From Bacteroidales bacterium (GTDB lineage: Bacteria; Bacteroidota; Bacteroidia; Bacteroidales; UBA932), in NCBI GenBank assembly GCA_016285455.1, contig JAEEQS010000002.1, forward strand, positions 248,001-312,000: a stretch of 64,000 bases of DNA, in the 5' to 3' direction. Numbering within the stretch: position 1 is the first letter of the stretch; every line of letters begins with the position of its first letter. A program made the translations under genes and the position numbers. The notes under the pieces were generated by a model. The model saw nothing but the letters and a program-made list of their open reading frames with translations. It made no database searches and was not told the origin of the DNA. Below are positions 9,627 to 17,585 of the stretch, piece after piece.

Positions 9627-10583
9627 ATGCCTGAAAAAAAGATACAGCTCCAGAACATAGACCCCATAGACATCTATGGCATCAACGATAGAATCATAAA
9701 CCATCTTTGTTCCTATTTTCCTGACCTTAAGGTTACTCCGCGAGACAGCACCATTAAGCTCAAGGGCTCCTACAAGGATATGGACACCTTCCAGAACGCT
9801 ATTGAAGCCCTCACCAAGATCAGGATGAAAAAGCGCCATCTGAACACAGATGACGTAGACAGCATCTTTATTGCCAAGACCGACAAGAAAACCGGAGAAA
9901 GCAAAGCCGCCATTCCGAATGTCCACGACAAGGATATGATTGTTCTGGGCCAGAACGGCAAGGTTGTAACTGCCAGAACCAAGCACCAGAAACAGCTTGT
10001 TAAAGACTATGCCACTCACGATCTGGTATTTGCCATTGGTCCAGCCGGAACAGGCAAGACTTACACCGCCATTGCTCTGGCTGTTAGAGCATTGCAGAAT
10101 AGAGAAGTACGCCGCCTGATTCTTACAAGACCTGCCGTTGAAGCCGGCGAGAGACTAGGCTTCCTTCCTGGAGACCTCAAGGAAAAACTCGACCCATACC
10201 TCCAGCCGCTCTATGATGCCCTCGGCGATATGATCGCTCCGTCCAAGCTCAAGGAACTGATGGAAGAAGGCACCATCCAGATTGCCCCTCTTGCCTATAT
10301 GAGAGGAAGAACACTTGAAAACGCTTTTGTAATCCTGGACGAGGCCCAGAACACCTCCCTTGGCCAGCTGAAGATGTTCCTTACAAGAATGGGCAACAAC
10401 TCTAAGTTTATCGTAACCGGAGATATGACTCAGATAGACCTTCCAAACAAAGAAGATTCAGGCCTCGAAAAAGGCATCAAGATGCTTGGCAAAATCCGTG
10501 GCATTGCCGTCATCAACTTTGGCACGGAAGACATTGTCCGCCACCCTCTTGTCAGCAAAATAGTCTCTGCCTTTGAAAAATAA
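9627..10583 (+). CDS. phoH: PhoH family ATPase
   Basis: A 318-residue cytoplasmic P-loop protein. An N-terminal region of about 115 residues precedes the PhoH core, with Walker A GPAGTGKTYTA near residues 138-148, the family stretch RLILTRPAVEAGERLGFLPG, Walker B FVILDEAQNT, and the sensor region FIVTGDMTQIDLP. PhoH proteins are RNA-associated ATPases, often found with ybeY; no ybeY is adjacent here. The gene follows the CapA-like gene by 25 bases. It ends directly against the stop codon of the convergent amidohydrolase gene, with no base between them. Confidence 0.93.
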   Translation: MPEKKIQLQNIDPIDIYGINDRIINHLCSYFPDLKVTPRDSTIKLKGSYKDMDTFQNAIEALTKIRMKKRHLNTDDVDSIFIAKTDKKTGESKAAIPNVHDKDMIVLGQNGKVVTARTKHQKQLVKDYATHDLVFAIGPAGTGKTYTAIALAVRALQNREVRRLILTRPAVEAGERLGFLPGDLKEKLDPYLQPLYDALGDMIAPSKLKELMEEGTIQIAPLAYMRGRTLENAFVILDEAQNTSLGQLKMFLTRMGNNSKFIVTGDMTQIDLPNKEDSGLEKGIKMLGKIRGIAVINFGTEDIVRHPLVSKIVSAFEK

Positions 10584-12296
10584 TTAGATAATTACGCCGG
10601 CGAGTTTGCAGCCAGTGTATTCACCGTTCTTGAGGGTGTGGGCGCCGTTGACAAAGACGTGGTCTATGCCGGTAGAGAACTGGTGAGGCTGGCCGTAGGT
10701 AGCAACGTCTGCAATGGTGTCGTAGTTGATAACCAGGACGTCTGCGCGGTAGCCTTCCTTGAGGAGTCCCCTGTCTTTGAGCTTGAGCTGGTGGGCAGGA
10801 ACGCTGGTACACTTGGAGATGGCAGTCTGAAGGTCGCAGAACTTCTGGTCTCTGACGTACTTGCCGATGTAGTTGGTGAAGGAGCCGTATGAACGAGGAT
10901 GTGGAGCCTCCTTGCCGAGCCTGCCCTTAGGAGAATAGACGCAGCCGTCTGTGATCACCATAGCCAAAGGGTCGTTGAGGAGAGTCCTCAGGTTTTCTTC
11001 CTTCATTGCAAAGCCGGCCATATTCACGTTAAGTTTCTCGCTTTGGAGCAGATACTTGATGGTCTCCCACTCGTCTTTGCCGGAAAGCTTGCAGCACTCG
11101 TTGAGGTATTTGCCGGTGTATTTCTCGTTGCCAGGAGCAAAGCAGGCTGCAATCAGAATGCACTCAGGACCGCCGAGTCTCTTGACTCTTCCAAGAGCAT
11201 ATTCTCTTATGATCTTTTCTGTGGTTGGATTCTCCAGACGGTCCAGGATTTCTTTTGATGAACCCTGCCTCTGAGCCAGAGGAATGAAGCAATCCAGGCC
11301 GGTGGAGAAAGCGGTGTAAGGGTAACGGTCAAAGTGGATATCCATACCGCTCTCTTCTGCATCGTGGATGAGCTTGAGCATGCTAGGAACCTTGTGCCAG
11401 TTGTTCTTGTTCTGGGCCTTCAGGTGAGAGATTTCCAGTCTTGCGCCAGATTGCCTTGCAAGGGAAATTGCCTCAGCGATAGCCTCTTCTACCCTATCGT
11501 CCTCATTTCTCATATGGATGGCGTAGAGAGCGTCGTGCTTTGCCACAACCTTAAGAAGGGCAATGAACTCCTCTGTTCTTCCATAAGAGCCAGGAGTGTA
11601 TTCCAGACCGAAAGAAAGTCCAACAGCACCCATCTCCAGCTGCTTATCCAGAATGTAGCACATCTGCTTGAGCTGGTCTGGAGTAGCGGCAACGTCATTG
11701 TCGCCAACAACTATGTGGCGGATATCTCCATGGCCAACGTAACTGCCGTAGTTGATGCCGATTGTGTTCTTTCTGAGAGCATCGTAGAAACCATCAATAT
11801 TCTGCCAGAAAGGATAGCCGAATCTGAGAGTGTTTTTCCTTCTTTCATATTCCTCGTCTGAGAACGGGAACGGAGAATAGCCGCAGTTTCCTCCAATATC
11901 TGTGGTAATTCCCTGATGGATCTTGCTGTCTCCAAGAGGAGCCTCGAACAAGTTGGTGTCTGTATGGCCGTGGATGTCTATGAATCCAGGGCAAACCACT
12001 CTGCCGGAAGCGTCTACATAGTTGTTGCAGTTCTTGCCGAGCTTTGCAATTGCTGTGATCTTGCCGTCTCTGATACCAACGTCGGCCCTGATTGGCTCAG
12101 CGATTTCTCCGCTGTAAACCATACCGTTGGCAATGATGGTGTCGAACTTTTCCTTAGTGCTGAAGCCTTGTGACACAGCGCTTTTGGCAAAAGCCTTACC
12201 GCCTATTGCGGCAAGTGAGGCGGCTCCGCCCAGCACGATGGAAGCCTTCAGGAAGTTTCTTCTGGAAATGCTTTTCTGGTTCTCTTTCTTTTCCAT
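10584..12296 (-). CDS. Tat-exported N-acyl-D-amino-acid deacylase family amidohydrolase
   Basis: The 570-residue protein starts with a twin-arginine signal (SRRNFLK, then a hydrophobic stretch ending GGKAFA), so it should be exported folded. The metal-dependent amidohydrolase core shows the HxH motif (CPGFIDIHGHTDTN), a metal His in LEISHLKAQNKNNW, and a catalytic Asp region (AMVITDGCVY) followed by the HPRSYGSF signature of D-aminoacylases. The likely reaction is removal of N-acyl groups from D-amino acids, perhaps from peptidoglycan; the exact substrate cannot be told. It is convergent with phoH and upstream of apbE on the same strand with a 71-base gap toward the apbE side (its 5' end faces the apbE stop). 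Confidence 0.85.
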   Translation of the reverse strand: MEKKENQKSISRRNFLKASIVLGGAASLAAIGGKAFAKSAVSQGFSTKEKFDTIIANGMVYSGEIAEPIRADVGIRDGKITAIAKLGKNCNNYVDASGRVVCPGFIDIHGHTDTNLFEAPLGDSKIHQGITTDIGGNCGYSPFPFSDEEYERRKNTLRFGYPFWQNIDGFYDALRKNTIGINYGSYVGHGDIRHIVVGDNDVAATPDQLKQMCYILDKQLEMGAVGLSFGLEYTPGSYGRTEEFIALLKVVAKHDALYAIHMRNEDDRVEEAIAEAISLARQSGARLEISHLKAQNKNNWHKVPSMLKLIHDAEESGMDIHFDRYPYTAFSTGLDCFIPLAQRQGSSKEILDRLENPTTEKIIREYALGRVKRLGGPECILIAACFAPGNEKYTGKYLNECCKLSGKDEWETIKYLLQSEKLNVNMAGFAMKEENLRTLLNDPLAMVITDGCVYSPKGRLGKEAPHPRSYGSFTNYIGKYVRDQKFCDLQTAISKCTSVPAHQLKLKDRGLLKEGYRADVLVINYDTIADVATYGQPHQFSTGIDHVFVNGAHTLKNGEYTGCKLAGVII

Positions 12297-12336
12297 ATCT
12301 CAATGTTTTTTTGTTTTCAGTTATTCGATTGACTTT

Positions 12337-12344
12337 CAAATTTA
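12337..12344 (-). promoter_or_regulatory. -7 element for the amidohydrolase gene
   Basis: TAAATTTG on the minus strand, 40 bases upstream of the ATG at 12296. No clear TTTG at the expected distance, so this is a one-box match. Confidence 0.4.
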
Positions 12345-12367
12345 GCAAAAAAGGCAGAAGGTTGTCA

Positions 12368-13411
12368 CTAGTCTTTTGAGATTGCGTCCATCCCTTTGCT
12401 CATCCAGACCTTGAGGCTATCCCCATCGCTGAATATTAGAAGAGCCTCTATTCCGGCTGTGTTCTCAACAACCTCCTTTGCCTTGTCAAAACCGAGCACC
12501 ATCAGGTAGGTGGCATAGCCGTCAGCGATGGTGGCGTTTTCTGCAACCACAGTGGCGCTCAAAAGGTTATGCTCAACAGGATAGCCGGTCTTGGGGTTGA
12601 TGGAATGAGAGATTTTCTTGCCGTCTTTCATATAGAACTTGCGGTAGTCTCCGCTGGTGACAAGCCCCTGGTTCTGGATGTGTACTACTGCCTGGATGTC
12701 TGCTCCAGGAGAGTTGTTGCCGTCCACAGGGCGGTCTATGCCCACATTCCACATCTTGCCCTTGGGATTGACTCCTTTGGCGTAAACCTCTCCGCCAACT
12801 TCCACCAGGTAATTCTCCATTCCCATCTCTGAGAACTTTGCGGCAATGAGGTCTGAAGTATAGCCCTGGGCTATGGCGTTGAAGTTCAGTTTGCACCTTG
12901 AATCATCCCTTTGAACGAGGATGCTGTCTGCCCCGTCTCTTGCCTTGAGTGAATCAACTCTGAAATGATTCATTCCAACAAACTGGAGAACGCTGTCTAT
13001 CATTGCCTGAGTTACTTCCACCCCGTTTTTGAAACCGAAGCCCCAAAGGTCGAAAAGCGGAGCGGCCGAAGCGTCAAAGACTCCGCCGCTTTCTTCTGTC
13101 ATCTTTCTTGAAGCTAGGAAATTTTCCAGGAAAATCTTGTCTACATTTGGGTTGCCTTCTTCATTGAAAGCCGTAAGCACAGACTCCTTGTTATAACCGC
13201 TAACTGAAAAATCTATCCGCTGGAGGATGGCGTTTACAGTATCTCTGACTGCCTCAAAAGAAGAGTCTGACGCAATCTGAGTCTGGAATACAATATGGAA
13301 AGTGGTTCCCTGCGTTGTTCCGTCTATGCTATAGTAACGGTTATTATGAGAGCATCCGGCAAGAGACAGGAAGGCCGTTACGGCAATTATGAAAAGAGAG
13401 TTTTTAGACAT
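12368..13411 (-). CDS. apbE: FAD:protein FMN transferase lipoprotein (ApbE)
   Basis: ApbE attaches FMN to Thr residues of exported flavoproteins such as the Rnf and Nqr subunits. The 347-residue protein has a lipoprotein signal (LFIIAVTAFLSLAGC), then the ApbE fold: SGYNKESVLTAFN, FDASAAPLFDLWGFG, the AIAQGYTSDLIA helix, YLVEVGGEVYAKG, and the C-terminal metal/FAD region SHSINPKTGYPV and ATIADGYATYLMVLG. The reading frame is open to 13681, but ATG 13411 starts the signal peptide and lies downstream of a -7 element, so it is chosen. It is divergent from the FISUMP gene. The acceptor protein is not in this window. Confidence 0.93.
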   Translation of the reverse strand: MSKNSLFIIAVTAFLSLAGCSHNNRYYSIDGTTQGTTFHIVFQTQIASDSSFEAVRDTVNAILQRIDFSVSGYNKESVLTAFNEEGNPNVDKIFLENFLASRKMTEESGGVFDASAAPLFDLWGFGFKNGVEVTQAMIDSVLQFVGMNHFRVDSLKARDGADSILVQRDDSRCKLNFNAIAQGYTSDLIAAKFSEMGMENYLVEVGGEVYAKGVNPKGKMWNVGIDRPVDGNNSPGADIQAVVHIQNQGLVTSGDYRKFYMKDGKKISHSINPKTGYPVEHNLLSATVVAENATIADGYATYLMVLGFDKAKEVVENTAGIEALLIFSDGDSLKVWMSKGMDAISKD

Positions 13412-13462
13412 AGTTTTCAGAGTTTGAGGTGGCACGATTTTAGTTGAAAACCACCTGCGGAA

Positions 13463-13470
13463 CAAAGATA
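13463..13470 (-). promoter_or_regulatory. -7 element for apbE
   Basis: TATCTTTG on the minus strand, 51 bases upstream of ATG 13411. No convincing -33 TTTG is visible. It overlaps the region upstream of the divergent promoter at 13495-13502. Confidence 0.4.
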
Positions 13471-13494
13471 AAGCAAATGTTCGTAAGTTTTTCT

Positions 13495-13502
13495 TAAATT
13501 TG
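13495..13502 (+). promoter_or_regulatory. -7 element for the FISUMP lipoprotein gene
   Basis: TAAATTTG, 23 bases upstream of the ATG at 13526. A -33 TTTG is not seen at the usual spacing. Confidence 0.4.
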
Positions 13503-13525
13503 TGCGATATAATAAGATTTGAAAG

Positions 13526-14536
13526 ATGAGAATTAGTTTCAGATATCTGCTCCTGTCGCTGGGAATGGTTGTTCTTGCGGCTGCCTGCCACAAGAAAGAC
13601 AAGGAGAAGCTTTATATGGATGGAAATATGGACCCGCAGATTCCTGCATACAAGGTTTGCGGAACTGCGTGCATAGCCCATACAGGCGGAATAACCACCC
13701 CATCATCCGGAGTAAGATACTATTGGACAGATAGTTACAGAATAAAAGACACCACTTGGAGAGAGGAAGGCAGTTTGTTCTTCTTTGTAGTTCCTGACAG
13801 TCTTGCCAAATACACTGTAACAGAAACCGCTGTGGCTGATGGATATTACAACGATATTTATCCGTCTTACGTTACTGCAATTATGCCTTGGCTGGGAGGC
13901 TCTGTTGTAGGGCTTCCGGAACCTAAGGATTCTATCCAGGATGCAAGAGACGAGCAGTTCTACCATATTGTTGACGTAGGAAATCTTGTATGGTTTGCAG
14001 AGAATCTGAACTTCTATGGAAAAGGAACCGGCTATGAGGGGGCAGACGATATGGGATATATTACCGGAAGACTATACACTTGGGATGAAGCAACCGGAGG
14101 AGAAACCGGCAGCGGACTGGGAGGAGGACCTAAAGGAGCCTGCCCGGAAGGATGGAGCGTTCCTACCAATGAAGACTGGGAAGACCTGGCAAAAGCCCTC
14201 AGCGGAAAAGATCATCCTTTCCTCACTAAATGGTCTGGCGTAGGCAATTACGTAATGAATACCGCAACCTTCAACGGAGACCGTTTCTGGCCGTTCAGCA
14301 TATATACAGATTTTGACAACTCTGCCGGATGGAATGCGCTCTCCGGAGGAATGAGCCAGCACTCCCACCATAACTTTGAAGGCCTGCTTTCCTACGCATA
14401 CTTCTGGAGCTCAACGGAAAAAGATACCGGTAACGCATACTACAGATACCTGTACTACGACCTTCCTGACTTCCCGTTCGGCTTTACGCAGAAAAACGGA
14501 GCGGGATTCTCTGTAAGATGTGTCAAGAAGAAATAG
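13526..14536 (+). CDS. FISUMP-domain lipoprotein
   Basis: This 336-residue surface-type lipoprotein has a signal ending VLAAAC. The C-terminal half from about residue 140 is a Fibrobacter succinogenes major paralogous domain (TIGR02145 type): QFYHIVDVGNLVWFAENLNF, GRLYTWDEATGG, ACPEGWSVPTNEDWEDL, AYFWSSTE, and the closing AGFSVRCVKK. The N-terminal 110 residues are not recognised. FISUMP domains occur in large paralogous sets in Bacteroidetes, usually in lipoproteins of unknown role. The gene is divergent from apbE, and lemA follows after 32 bases, but a shared function is not evident. Confidence 0.85.
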   Translation: MRISFRYLLLSLGMVVLAAACHKKDKEKLYMDGNMDPQIPAYKVCGTACIAHTGGITTPSSGVRYYWTDSYRIKDTTWREEGSLFFFVVPDSLAKYTVTETAVADGYYNDIYPSYVTAIMPWLGGSVVGLPEPKDSIQDARDEQFYHIVDVGNLVWFAENLNFYGKGTGYEGADDMGYITGRLYTWDEATGGETGSGLGGGPKGACPEGWSVPTNEDWEDLAKALSGKDHPFLTKWSGVGNYVMNTATFNGDRFWPFSIYTDFDNSAGWNALSGGMSQHSHHNFEGLLSYAYFWSSTEKDTGNAYYRYLYYDLPDFPFGFTQKNGAGFSVRCVKKK

Positions 14537-14568
14537 TTTCTTTGAATTAACTTTAATAAACTTCAAAT

Positions 14569-15156
14569 ATGAAAAAACTCGGATGTCTCGCAATTATCCT
14601 TATTGCGCTTATTGTTGCAGTCCTCTGGGGCTTTGGAAAATACAACTCTCTCGTAAAGGAAGAGCAGAATGTTGAAAGAGCCTGGAGCGACGTTGAAAAC
14701 CAATACCAGAGAAGGGCTGATCTCATTCCTAACCTCGTTGAAACCGTAAAGGGCTATGCCGCTCACGAAAGCGAAACCCTCCAGAATGTGATTGAGGCAA
14801 GAGCCAAGGCTACAAGCGTTCAGGTAGATTCCAAGAATCTTACAGAAGAAAGCATACAGCAGTACCAGGCAGCCCAGACAGAACTGGGAAGTGCATTGGG
14901 ACGTCTCCTGGTTTCCGTGGAAAGGTATCCAGACCTGAAGGCCAACCAGAACTTCCTGGAACTTCAGAGCCAGCTTGAAGGAACTGAAAACCGCATCAAC
15001 AACGCCCGCGACGCCTTCAACAGCGCAGCCCAGACTTACAATACCGCTATCCGAGTATTCCCGGCCAACCTGGTTGCTAAGCTTACCGGATTCGATGCCA
15101 AGGCATATTTCAAGGCAGCTGCTGGTTCTGAAGAGGCTCCTAAGGTACAGTTCTAA
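14569..15156 (+). CDS. lemA: LemA family membrane protein
   Basis: A 195-residue protein with one N-terminal transmembrane helix (residues about 4-22) and the LemA four-helix region: YNSLVKEEQNVERAWSDVEN, RRADLIPNLVETVKGYA, then ETLQNVIEARAKAT, and the C-terminal NTAIRVFPANLVAKLTGF segment. LemA proteins have an outside N terminus and a cytosolic helical body; their biochemical role is unclear. The gene is followed by two TPM-domain genes (11-base gap, then a 23-base overlap). LemA next to TPM proteins is a known recurrent neighbourhood and suggests a joint membrane process. Confidence 0.95.
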   Translation: MKKLGCLAIILIALIVAVLWGFGKYNSLVKEEQNVERAWSDVENQYQRRADLIPNLVETVKGYAAHESETLQNVIEARAKATSVQVDSKNLTEESIQQYQAAQTELGSALGRLLVSVERYPDLKANQNFLELQSQLEGTENRINNARDAFNSAAQTYNTAIRVFPANLVAKLTGFDAKAYFKAAAGSEEAPKVQF

Positions 15157-15167
15157 TTCCCCTAGCC

Positions 15168-15611
15168 GTGTTCTTCCATCACAGGCTGATAAAGAAGAGC
15201 GAGGAAAGGAAGATCGTCTCAGCCATCAAGAAAGCTGAGACGGGCACTTCCGGGGAGATTCGTGTGCATATAGAACGGTGGTGCAAAGAGGGAGACCCTG
15301 TGGCAAGGGCCATTTTCATCTTCGATGCCATCGGAATGTTCGATACCAGAGAGCGCACCGGAGTCCTCATTTACATTTCCCTGAAATCCAGATTGTTTGC
15401 CATCATCGGCGATGTGGGAATCAATGCCGTAATCCCTCAGGATTTCTGGAACGGCATAAAGACCAGTCTATGCTCTTATTTCTCCCAAGGACAGATAACT
15501 GAAGGCATAATAGAAGCGGTCAACCAGACCGGAAAAATCCTCAAGGAGCATTTCCCGGCCAGTGAAGACAACCCTAACGAGCAGCCAGATGAAATCTCGT
15601 ACGGCAAATAG
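15168..15611 (+). CDS. TPM-domain protein, short form without signal peptide
   Basis: The 147-residue frame begins with GTG at 15168 (FFHHRLIKKSEERKIV). The TPM (DUF477) domain covers most of it: AIKKAETGTSGEIRVHIE, RTGVLIYISLKSRLFAIIGDVGIN, and IKTSLCSYFSQGQITEGIIEAVNQTG. No signal peptide or clear membrane helix is visible, unlike the neighbour. No ATG occurs before the conserved part, so the GTG is needed for a complete domain. It overlaps the next gene's start by 23 bases, indicating translational coupling. Some TPM domains have acid phosphatase activity in plants; for this short form the function is unknown. Confidence 0.85.
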   Translation: MFFHHRLIKKSEERKIVSAIKKAETGTSGEIRVHIERWCKEGDPVARAIFIFDAIGMFDTRERTGVLIYISLKSRLFAIIGDVGINAVIPQDFWNGIKTSLCSYFSQGQITEGIIEAVNQTGKILKEHFPASEDNPNEQPDEISYGK

Positions 15612-16623
15612 ATGTTTCGCCACGGCTGTTTTTGCCGCTTGTCTGGCAGTATTTATGCTGCCGGCCGGCAATGCTTTTGCCCAGAGCCAGAATGACGTTT
15701 CCCGCCAGGCAGCGGAAAAGACTCTTCAGGACATTTCCCTGAAAAGAGACCAGGACGGAAATCTCATAGGAACATCTTGGGGCCCTACAACCGCCACAAA
15801 GCCTTATATTCCTGCATCAAAACAGAATCTCAGGAATGCGGAAGAAGCTCTGAAAAAAGCAAGCAAGGGAAAGAAAGAACTTCCTTCAAGACCTAACCCT
15901 CCACGCTTGGTAAACGACTTTACCGGCATCCTTACCCAGGAGCAGGTGAATAATCTTACCATCCGCTGCAACCAGTTTGCCAACAAGACATCCAACCAGG
16001 TGGCAATAGTCATTCTGCCTACCCTTTACGGGATGAACAAGGCAGATGCTGCCTATAAAATAGGAAAGAGCTGGGGCGTTGGCCAAGACAAGTACGACAA
16101 TGGCGTGGTGTTCCTGGTAAAACCCAAAGTCGGAGAACAGAACGGAGAAGTTTTCATTGCCCCCGGCAGAGGATTAGAACCTGTTCTGACAGACGCTTTC
16201 ACAAAGAGAATCATTGAGCTGAGGGTAATTCCGGCTTTCAAGGAAAACGACTATTACAACGGCATCAACGATGCGCTAAACATAATCTTTCCAGTTGCGG
16301 CGGGAGAAGTCTCAACAGACGAATTTGCGGCAAACGATGAAGATGAAAGCATAAATGGTATGGCCGTGCTGATGATTATTTTCTTCATCGCGATGGTTAT
16401 CATCTCCTTCTCCTCCAACAACAAGAATAACAACTTCGGAAGCGGAAACCGCAGGGGAGAAGATTTCACTACTGGATATATTCTGGGCAACATTCTCAGC
16501 AGCCTTGCACGCGGAGGATTCGGCAGCAGCGGCGGAAGCTCATCCGGCGGCTGGGGAGGCGGCGGATTCGGTGGTTTCGGAGGAGGCGGGTTCTCTGGCG
16601 GAGGTGCCGGCGGAAGTTGGTAG
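15589..16623 (+). CDS. exported TPM-domain protein with Gly-rich tail
   Basis: Starting at ATG 15589 gives a 344-residue protein with a signal peptide (residues 1-31, ending AFAQ). The TPM domain spans about residues 103-245 (RLVNDFTGILTQEQVNNLT, QVAIVILPTLYG, KYDNGVVFLVKP, GLEPVLTDAFTKRII, YYNGINDALNIIF). A membrane helix (AVLMIIFFIAMVIISF) and a glycine-serine-rich tail of about 40 residues ending GGAGGSW follow, the typical layout of membrane-bound TPM proteins. The longer frame from 15562 adds residues before the signal and is rejected. It is the third gene of the lemA-TPM-TPM set and ends 2 bases from the convergent esterase stop. Confidence 0.9.
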   Translation: MKSRTANRCFATAVFAACLAVFMLPAGNAFAQSQNDVSRQAAEKTLQDISLKRDQDGNLIGTSWGPTTATKPYIPASKQNLRNAEEALKKASKGKKELPSRPNPPRLVNDFTGILTQEQVNNLTIRCNQFANKTSNQVAIVILPTLYGMNKADAAYKIGKSWGVGQDKYDNGVVFLVKPKVGEQNGEVFIAPGRGLEPVLTDAFTKRIIELRVIPAFKENDYYNGINDALNIIFPVAAGEVSTDEFAANDEDESINGMAVLMIIFFIAMVIISFSSNNKNNNFGSGNRRGEDFTTGYILGNILSSLARGGFGSSGGSSSGGWGGGGFGGFGGGGFSGGGAGGSW

Positions 16624-16625
16624 GT

Positions 16626-17564
16626 TTACCTTATAGTCTTGAGAGTAGGCCTTTTGCCCCATCCGGAATAGACAGTCTTCTGGTCTTCCTTGCTTATCTT
16701 CACGTCTCTGTTTACAGGGCGGCCCTCATCGTTGAGGGAATGTGAAAGAAGCCAGTCGTATATCTTTTCCATATAGAAATACCTTGCAAGATAGGAGTGA
16801 GACGCCCCTATCAGCCATTCGTATCTGAGGCGGGAAGCAAGGTGCTTGCTTTCAAGGTCTTTAACTATTACCTGAGAGGCTTTTACGCTTACAAGATTGT
16901 CTGCCGTTCCGTGGATAATCCACAGTGGAACCTGGCCCATATTGCTCACGTCTTTTGCGGTTGTTCCGCCGCAGAGCGCAACCGCCGCTGCTACCCTTTC
17001 AGGCTTTGCGGCAACAAAGTCAAGAGTGCCGTAGCCGCCAAGGCTCATACCAAGAACATAGACTCTCGCGGTATCGTAAGGATATTCAACTTTCAGCCAG
17101 TCCAGTATCTTGCATAGCTTGTCCGGATTCCACCATTCGCCAGGATTCTGCGGCGCTATAACCATTGCGGGAATCATTCTTCCCCTTTCCAGGCAGTCTA
17201 TGCTTCCGTATCGGCGAACCTTCTCCAAATCATTGCCGCACAGGCTTTTTCCGTGCAGGAACACAACCAGCGGAGTGTCTTTGCAAAGGGTATCTTTCCT
17301 GTCATATCCGGCAGGAGTGTAGAGCCAGAAATTATAACTTCCCTCAACCTTCTTCCTCATTGCCCTGAGCACAGGCTCCCTTGCCTTCAACAGGCTGTCT
17401 TTTATCTGTGCAATCCTTATGCTGTCCGCTCTCAGGCTGTCTGCCACCTCCTGCATCCTCACGCTATCCTCTCCCGGGAACCGCACGAACTTCCCCTGCG
17501 CCTGCCCCAACACCGGCATCACACACAAGCAGCCCATCAACAAAATATATCTTATTCCTTTCAT
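16626..17564 (-). CDS. secreted alpha/beta hydrolase (esterase/PHB-depolymerase-like)
   Basis: The 312-residue protein has a signal peptide (residues 1-22, ending GQAQ), a short charged helical stretch (DSLRADSIRIAQIKDSLLKA), then an alpha/beta-hydrolase fold. The oxyanion region is VVFLHGKSLCGND, the nucleophile elbow is GMSLGGYG, the acid is probably in HGTADNLVS, and the catalytic His is in GASHSYLARYF. The pattern resembles LpqC/feruloyl-esterase-type enzymes that act on carbohydrate esters, but the substrate is not fixed by sequence. The last 30 residues after the fold are basic. Its 5' end is 21 bases from the stop of the PQQ-like gene, so the two are probably cotranscribed. Confidence 0.82.
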   Translation of the reverse strand: MKGIRYILLMGCLCVMPVLGQAQGKFVRFPGEDSVRMQEVADSLRADSIRIAQIKDSLLKAREPVLRAMRKKVEGSYNFWLYTPAGYDRKDTLCKDTPLVVFLHGKSLCGNDLEKVRRYGSIDCLERGRMIPAMVIAPQNPGEWWNPDKLCKILDWLKVEYPYDTARVYVLGMSLGGYGTLDFVAAKPERVAAAVALCGGTTAKDVSNMGQVPLWIIHGTADNLVSVKASQVIVKDLESKHLASRLRYEWLIGASHSYLARYFYMEKIYDWLLSHSLNDEGRPVNRDVKISKEDQKTVYSGWGKRPTLKTIR

Positions 17565-17585
17565 AGCGCGGCAAAGTTACTATTT

